Assembly: GCA_964437825.1 (NCBI GenBank)
Contig: CAYTIH010000073.1
Location: forward strand, 1-9,112
DNA: 9,112 nucleotides
Source: JBJFCE01 sp964437825
Lineage (GTDB): Bacteria > Bacillota > Clostridia > Lachnospirales > Lachnospiraceae
Direction of reading: 5' to 3'
How positions within the stretch are numbered: position 1 is the stretch's first letter; the number at the start of each line of letters is the position of its first letter. Under the pieces are notes generated by a model. The model did no database searches, had not been told where the DNA came from, and saw only the letters and a list, made by a program, of their open reading frames with translations. The translations under genes were made by a program, and so were the position numbers. This document shows positions 5,718 through 9,112 of the stretch, piece by piece.

Positions 5718-6230
5718 TCATTGGTCTTTTGGTCTTCCGATAGGTCCGTCTGTCTTTTTCTCCTTCTCCAGCTTATTACGAATCCTGAGTTCTTTAAAAA
5801 ATGTGCTGAGCATATTGCTGCACTCTTCCTCCAAAATTCCTTTCGTGATCTCTACCTGATGGTTGAACTGAGGCATGTTCAGGATATTTAAAACAGAGCC
5901 GGCACATCCTGCCTTCGGATTCATACAGGCCATCACCACACGCTTGATTCTGGCCTGAACGATAGCGCCGGCGCACATCTGACACGGCTCCAGGGTCACG
6001 TACAGCGTACAATCCTCCAGTCTCCAATCTCCCATCTTTTTGCCGGCCTTCCGGATGGCGCTGATCTCTGCATGGGAAAGCGTACTTTTATCCGTATTGC
6101 GTCTGTTATAACCCCTTCCGATGATTCTGTCCTGATACACAATGACGCAGCCGATGGGCACTTCTCCGAGCGCTGACGCCTTTTTCGCCTCGCGGATCGC
6201 AGCCCGCATGTATTTTCTATCCTGATCCAT
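5718..6230 (-). CDS. tadA: tRNA-specific adenosine deaminase TadA
   Basis: Deaminates adenosine 34 to inosine in the anticodon of tRNA-Arg(ACG), an essential wobble modification. The 170-aa protein has the zinc-dependent deaminase motifs HAE (His53, catalytic Glu55) and PCQMC (Cys83, Cys86), plus VPIGCVIV near residue 24 and the family-typical NPKAGCAGS segment near 104-112. The C-terminal 20 residues are a lysine-rich, proline-ending tail beyond the usual fold. The start is supported by GAGGTGAAGG just upstream of the ATG. It has its own promoter at 6330-6358, and the SRP RNA gene follows it, an arrangement known from Firmicutes. No terminator was seen after it, so some transcription may run into the SRP RNA gene. 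Confidence 0.96.
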   Translation of the reverse strand: MDQDRKYMRAAIREAKKASALGEVPIGCVIVYQDRIIGRGYNRRNTDKSTLSHAEISAIRKAGKKMGDWRLEDCTLYVTLEPCQMCAGAIVQARIKRVVMACMNPKAGCAGSVLNILNMPQFNHQVEITKGILEEECSNMLSTFFKELRIRNKLEKEKKTDGPIGRPKDQ

Positions 6231-6329
6231 ATGCCTTCACCTCAAGTCTGCTGATTCTGAGCCTTCTGACTGCTTATGTCTCCTGCCCTTTGATCCGGCT
6301 CTTTCATTCATATCAGATTCTATATCAGA

Positions 6330-6358
6330 ATTTTATACAATTCTTCTGTTTCTATCAA
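6330..6358 (-). promoter_or_regulatory. Candidate tadA promoter
   Basis: On the minus strand TTGATA (6353-6358) and TAAAAT (6330-6335) are separated by 17 bases, each one base away from consensus. Transcription would start near 6323 and leave a leader of about 90 bases before the tadA ATG. The sequence ATATCAGA occurs twice 12 bases apart (6310-6317 and 6322-6329), across the predicted start; whether this matters is unknown. The rest of the 160-base gap up to the upstream gene shows no clear terminator. Confidence 0.6.
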
Positions 6359-6390
6359 TACGAAAATTTTACAGATCATGGATGCACAGA

Positions 6391-7293
6391 CTAAATAGCG
6401 ACCTCCATCATATAATATCCGAAATCAGTCCCCTCCAATTCCGAATCCGGCATATGAATTGCGCGCTCAAACCCAATAAAACCGAACATAGCCGCTGCAA
6501 GCCTTTCCTGCTCATGCATAATTCCGGGTACTCCCAGATAATATTTATCCGGATATTTCCCAAGCAATATGTAATGATAATTATAATAACCGTGCAGTAA
6601 AAAGCTGTTTTTGACAAGTCCCTGATATTCTTGCCGCAATATGATGAAGTCCTCGGGCTTAATTTTAATAAATTCCATATTCCCCGCTACCGGGCGGACT
6701 TTTTCATGCATACTGCACAACTGGTTCCATTTGTTATCAAGCAGCGGAACCGCCGCAAGAATCTCCCGTTCCTTTCTGATTTCTTCAAGCATATCGCGCT
6801 TTTCTCTTTGACTATCTTCCGATTTATTTTCGAATGCTTCTGCAGCTTTTACATGATTAAACCGCTCCTGTCGACCTGTGCTTACCCGGTCTGCAGCTTC
6901 CGGCATTGGAGATTGTGATTGCTTTTCGTCTGAGAGATTCCCTGCCTTTTTCATGGATTGTGCACCCTGTATCCCCATATCCGGCAGGATGCATGTTCCG
7001 TATACACCTCCGGAAGCATCAAACGCAAGCTCCTTTTCATCTCCCCACATCGGAATCCAATCTGAATGATACTGTCCCTTTCCGTGGATCACTTCGATGT
7101 CATGCAGTTTTTCCGGAGTTTCCACGCCGTTTCGTTTGATCATCACAGATACCAGCGTCTGTCTGTCAAGCCGGCAAAGGCTTGTCTGAAACCGATACTG
7201 TAAGTTATCCCACTCCATTCTTACATGTCCCATATTTCCGCATTTCAGTCCGTTTTTGTACAAATCAATATAACACATTTTCTGTTGATACAT
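6391..7293 (-). CDS. Two-domain protein of unknown function
   Basis: A 300-aa soluble protein I do not recognise by function; I believe similar proteins occur in Lachnospiraceae. Residues 1-108 form a compact N-terminal part (YIDLYKNGLKCGNMGHVRMEW, later VYGTCILPDMG). Residues 109-175 are a polar, low-complexity linker rich in Ser, Glu, Lys and Gln. Residues 176-300 are an aromatic-rich C-terminal domain with SFLLHGYYNYHYILLGKY, YYLGVPGIMHEQERLAAAMFGF and TDFGYYMMEV. There is no signal peptide, membrane helix or catalytic motif that I can name. The ATG at 7291-7293 follows GGGGGT at good spacing, but these Gs are part of a hairpin (7301-7331). A weak promoter may overlap the end of the upstream regulator gene. 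Its neighbours on both sides are unrelated in function. Confidence 0.85.
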   Translation of the reverse strand: MYQQKMCYIDLYKNGLKCGNMGHVRMEWDNLQYRFQTSLCRLDRQTLVSVMIKRNGVETPEKLHDIEVIHGKGQYHSDWIPMWGDEKELAFDASGGVYGTCILPDMGIQGAQSMKKAGNLSDEKQSQSPMPEAADRVSTGRQERFNHVKAAEAFENKSEDSQREKRDMLEEIRKEREILAAVPLLDNKWNQLCSMHEKVRPVAGNMEFIKIKPEDFIILRQEYQGLVKNSFLLHGYYNYHYILLGKYPDKYYLGVPGIMHEQERLAAAMFGFIGFERAIHMPDSELEGTDFGYYMMEVAI

Positions 7294-7331
7294 AAAAATA
7301 CCCCCATAGAACTCTTAACATTCTATGAGGG
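7294..7331 (-). promoter_or_regulatory. Leader hairpin over the ribosome binding site (or terminator)
   Basis: On the minus strand CCCTCATAGAA (7321-7331) pairs with TTCTATGGGGG (7301-7311) around a 9-base loop, giving 11 pairs with one G-U that works only in minus-strand RNA. TATTTTT follows and then the ATG of the gene. The 3' arm contains the GGGGG ribosome binding site, so the folded form would hide it. The same hairpin plus U-tract could also stop transcription coming from the regulator gene upstream. The two readings are not exclusive. Confidence 0.6.
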
Positions 7332-7357
7332 ATATATGGAAACTATTCCTGCATGTC

Positions 7358-7385
7358 TTTATAAGACGCCTCTGAAAAAAATCAA
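7358..7385 (-). promoter_or_regulatory. Weak candidate promoter for the unknown-function gene
   Basis: On the minus strand TTGATT (7380-7385) and TATAAA (7358-7363) are 16 bases apart. The -35 box overlaps the stop codon of the PucR-type regulator. The start would be near 7351, so the whole hairpin at 7301-7331 would be in the leader. The match is moderate and in AT-rich sequence. Confidence 0.35.
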
Positions 7386-8470
7386 CTTTCCAGGCTGTCC
7401 AGATATTTCATATAATTCACTACCATCAATGCAATTTCCAGGGTCATTGCGTCGTCAAATACGCGGATGTCCAGTCCGGTTGCTTTCTGCAGCTTTTCTA
7501 TTCGGTACACCAATGTATTACGATGCACGAACAGCTGCCTTGAGGTTTCTGACACATTTAAATTATTCTCGAAAAATTTATGGATCGTCGTCAAGGTTTC
7601 CTCATCCAGCTCAAGCGGTATCTCATCTCCGAAAATTTCTTTTACAAAAATGCGACACAGATTGACAGGAAGCTGATAAATCAGCCTGCCGATACCAAGC
7701 GTTGCATAGGATACTACTTTTTTCTCCACATAGAAGATCTTGCCCACATCCAAGGCCATTTTTGCTTCCTTATATGACTTGGATACATCTTTCAGATTTC
7801 CTACCGGCGTACCGTAGGATACGCGGACATTCGCCAATGCCTCCGTGTTCATCATATCCACGATGGTGGAGGCAATCCCTTCCATTTCCTCTGCCTGATG
7901 ATCGCTTTGTAATGCCTTAATTAATACAATACTGTCAGAATCTACGCAGGTAATATAATCTCCCGATTGCACCGAATACAGTCCTCTGAGCATTTCACTT
8001 GCTTCTGAATTCTTATCTGACTGAATCTCTATGAGAAAAACCGTTCTGGGTACCTCTACAGCCACATGCAGTTTTTTCGCTCTGTTAAAAATATCCACCA
8101 GAAGTAAATTGTCCAGCAAAAGATTTTGAAAAAAGTTATTTTTATCAAAACGCTCTTTATACGCTATAATCAGATTCTGAATTTGACTGACAGCAATTTT
8201 ACCCATCACATAGGTATCAGTTCCGTTTCCCTTAGCGACCAAAACATATGCGGTCTCATTCTCATCCACAATTTTGAGCAGATGGCTTTCTCCGATGATT
8301 TGAGAATCCGCCGGTGAATGGACAAACGCTTCCAAAATACCGGACTGTATGGTTATTTCCGCATCCGTAGCTGCGACTGTCTCACCATTGATCTCAAACA
8401 CTGCAAAATCTACTTTTGTCAATGCATGCAACTCATCAATACTTGTTTGAATAATTTGATTTGTAATCAT
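7382..8470 (-). CDS. PucR/CdaR-family transcriptional regulator
   Basis: A DNA-binding regulator of 362 aa. The C-terminal domain (about 293-352) is the PucR-type helix-turn-helix (HTH_30): FFENNLNVSETSRQLFVHRNTLVYRIEKL followed by the conserved LDIRVFDDAMTLEIALMV. Residues about 130-260 resemble the degenerate GGDEF-like middle domain of CdaR/PucR regulators (VRVSYGTPVGNLKDVSKSYKEAKMAL). Residues 1-110 are a small putative sensor domain. In this family ligands include sugar diacids and purine breakdown products, but the ligand here cannot be told. It starts at ATG 8468-8470, six bases after GGAG. The gene upstream is a sugar-importer ATPase separated by a strong terminator, so the link to sugar uptake is only positional. 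I see no convincing promoter in the short gap. Confidence 0.93.
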   Translation of the reverse strand: MITNQIIQTSIDELHALTKVDFAVFEINGETVAATDAEITIQSGILEAFVHSPADSQIIGESHLLKIVDENETAYVLVAKGNGTDTYVMGKIAVSQIQNLIIAYKERFDKNNFFQNLLLDNLLLVDIFNRAKKLHVAVEVPRTVFLIEIQSDKNSEASEMLRGLYSVQSGDYITCVDSDSIVLIKALQSDHQAEEMEGIASTIVDMMNTEALANVRVSYGTPVGNLKDVSKSYKEAKMALDVGKIFYVEKKVVSYATLGIGRLIYQLPVNLCRIFVKEIFGDEIPLELDEETLTTIHKFFENNLNVSETSRQLFVHRNTLVYRIEKLQKATGLDIRVFDDAMTLEIALMVVNYMKYLDSLES

Positions 8471-8531
8471 ATAATCTCCATTTCGAAGCCGTTGATTGCT
8501 AAGGATATTTTACTGCAAAAAAGAAAAAAAG

Positions 8532-8565
8532 AAAAGGGAGATGCCGATTCGCATCTCCCTTTTTT
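8532..8565 (-). terminator. Strong intrinsic terminator after the sugar-importer ATPase gene
   Basis: GGGAGATGC (8536-8544) and GCATCTCCC (8551-8559) form a perfect 9-bp GC-rich stem around a 6-base loop. On the minus strand a long T-rich tract broken by single Cs follows (8535 down to about 8516). The arms are also flanked by A and T runs, so pairing extends by four, and the element can act on both strands. It lies 12 bases after the ATPase stop codon. Confidence 0.92.
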
Positions 8566-8576
8566 CGTCTTTTATT

Positions 8577-9112
8577 CTAATTTGTGATGACCATTTCTGT
8601 CTCTTTATCGAATACATGAATCTTCTCAACATCGATAGCGAATTTAACAACATCACCGGGTCTTGCAGTCGTTCTCGGATCAACACGAGCGGTCATCGGG
8701 AAGCTCTCCAGATCGAAGTATAAGAATACTTCGGCGCCAAGTAATTCGTAAACTCTGATGGTGGATTCGAATACTGCATTAGGAGCAGCCTCAATCATCA
8801 TTTCTGAATCATATACATCCTCAGGACGGATACCAAAGGTAACTGTCTTGCCTTCATAACCACCCTCGATTAACTTCTTGGATTTTGCAGGAGGAAGTGC
8901 AATGCTGTGTCCTGCTACCTTTAAGGAAGCAATATCACCGTTTACTTCTACAACTGCATCAAGGAAGTTCATCTGCGGAGATCCCATGAATCCGGCAACA
9001 AAGAGATTCTCAGGTTTCTCATATAAGTTCTGAGGGGTATCAACCTGCTGGATCACACCGTCCTTCATAACAACGATTCTGGTACCAAGGGTCATAGCCT
9101 CTGTCTGGTCAT
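8577..9112 (-). CDS. Sugar ABC importer ATPase, MsmK/UgpC/MalK type (C-terminal part)
   Basis: The C-terminal 178 residues of a carbohydrate-importer ATPase; the N-terminal half with Walker A, signature and Walker B lies beyond the right edge. The visible part begins with the H-loop (H)DQTEAMTLGTRIVVMKDGVIQQVDTPQNLYEKPENLFVAGFMGSP, which is highly characteristic of MalK/UgpC/MsmK proteins. The regulatory TOBE-type region follows (FGIRPEDVYD, VYELLGAEVFLYFDLES, ARPGDVVKFAIDVEKIHVFDKETE). In Firmicutes one such ATPase often serves several sugar permeases as a shared motor. The reading frame is open through the window edge and ends with TAG at 8577-8579. Codon choice is more biased than in the neighbouring genes, consistent with high expression. 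The exact gene name (msmK, msmX, ugpC) cannot be fixed from this part. Confidence 0.95.
   Translation of the reverse strand, partial: DQTEAMTLGTRIVVMKDGVIQQVDTPQNLYEKPENLFVAGFMGSPQMNFLDAVVEVNGDIASLKVAGHSIALPPAKSKKLIEGGYEGKTVTFGIRPEDVYDSEMMIEAAPNAVFESTIRVYELLGAEVFLYFDLESFPMTARVDPRTTARPGDVVKFAIDVEKIHVFDKETEMVITN

Noticed and set aside
5461..5859. Open frames on both strands over the SRP RNA region
   Set aside because: The region is explained by the SRP RNA and its promoter; the frames have no ribosome binding site and no recognisable domain.
8507..8535. Possible promoter for the PucR-type gene (TTTTCT-17-TAAAAT)
   Set aside because: The -35 match is only three of six bases and lies in the terminator's T-tract.

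Overview
The window comes from a low-to-middle GC Firmicute, most likely a Lachnospiraceae-type Clostridium relative. Supporting signs are consensus sigma-A promoters (TTGACA-17-TATACT), strong GGAGG-type ribosome binding sites, the tadA / SRP RNA neighbourhood known from Firmicutes, a LytTR two-component pair, and an uncharacterised two-domain protein of a kind I associate with Lachnospiraceae. Every gene I can support lies on the minus strand, so transcription runs from right to left. The assignment to a taxon is inference.

Right end (8577-9112): the C-terminal third of a MalK/MsmK/UgpC-type sugar-importer ATPase, cut by the window edge and closed by a strong intrinsic terminator (8532-8565). 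Next is a PucR/CdaR-type regulator (7382-8470), then an unrecognised two-domain protein (6391-7293) whose ribosome binding site sits inside a leader hairpin. tadA, the tRNA adenosine deaminase, follows (5718-6230) with its own promoter.

Centre (5315-5717): this gene-free stretch of about 400 bases holds the SRP RNA gene (ffs/scr, core 5469-5564). It has a near-perfect promoter. Outside the conserved core the two flanks can form a further 24-bp helix, so the transcript looks like a rod of about 200 nt without a visible Alu domain. The rest of the stretch is the promoter region of the next operon and carries a 22-bp imperfect palindrome.

Left half (159-5314): an apparent operon of six genes. 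A LytTR response regulator and a membrane-free GHKL histidine kinase overlap by ATGA. A hairpin with a U-rich tail (3854-3890) follows, and then a four-gene ABC-2 exporter: two paralogous ATPases and two dissimilar permeases. The exporter resembles the three-gene family COG4586/COG4587/COG3694 (viologen-exporter-like), but it has an extra ATPase that lacks the Q-loop glutamine. The likely logic is that the regulator pair controls an exporter of unknown substrate, with an attenuator setting how much transcription reaches the transporter genes. At the far left a good minus-strand promoter (84-112) and a 13-bp perfect inverted repeat (11-47) begin another unit that leaves the window.

The most interesting items are the stretched SRP RNA, the exporter with an asymmetric ATPase pair tied to a soluble kinase, and the leader hairpins. 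No CRISPR array, insertion sequence, tRNA or rRNA was seen.
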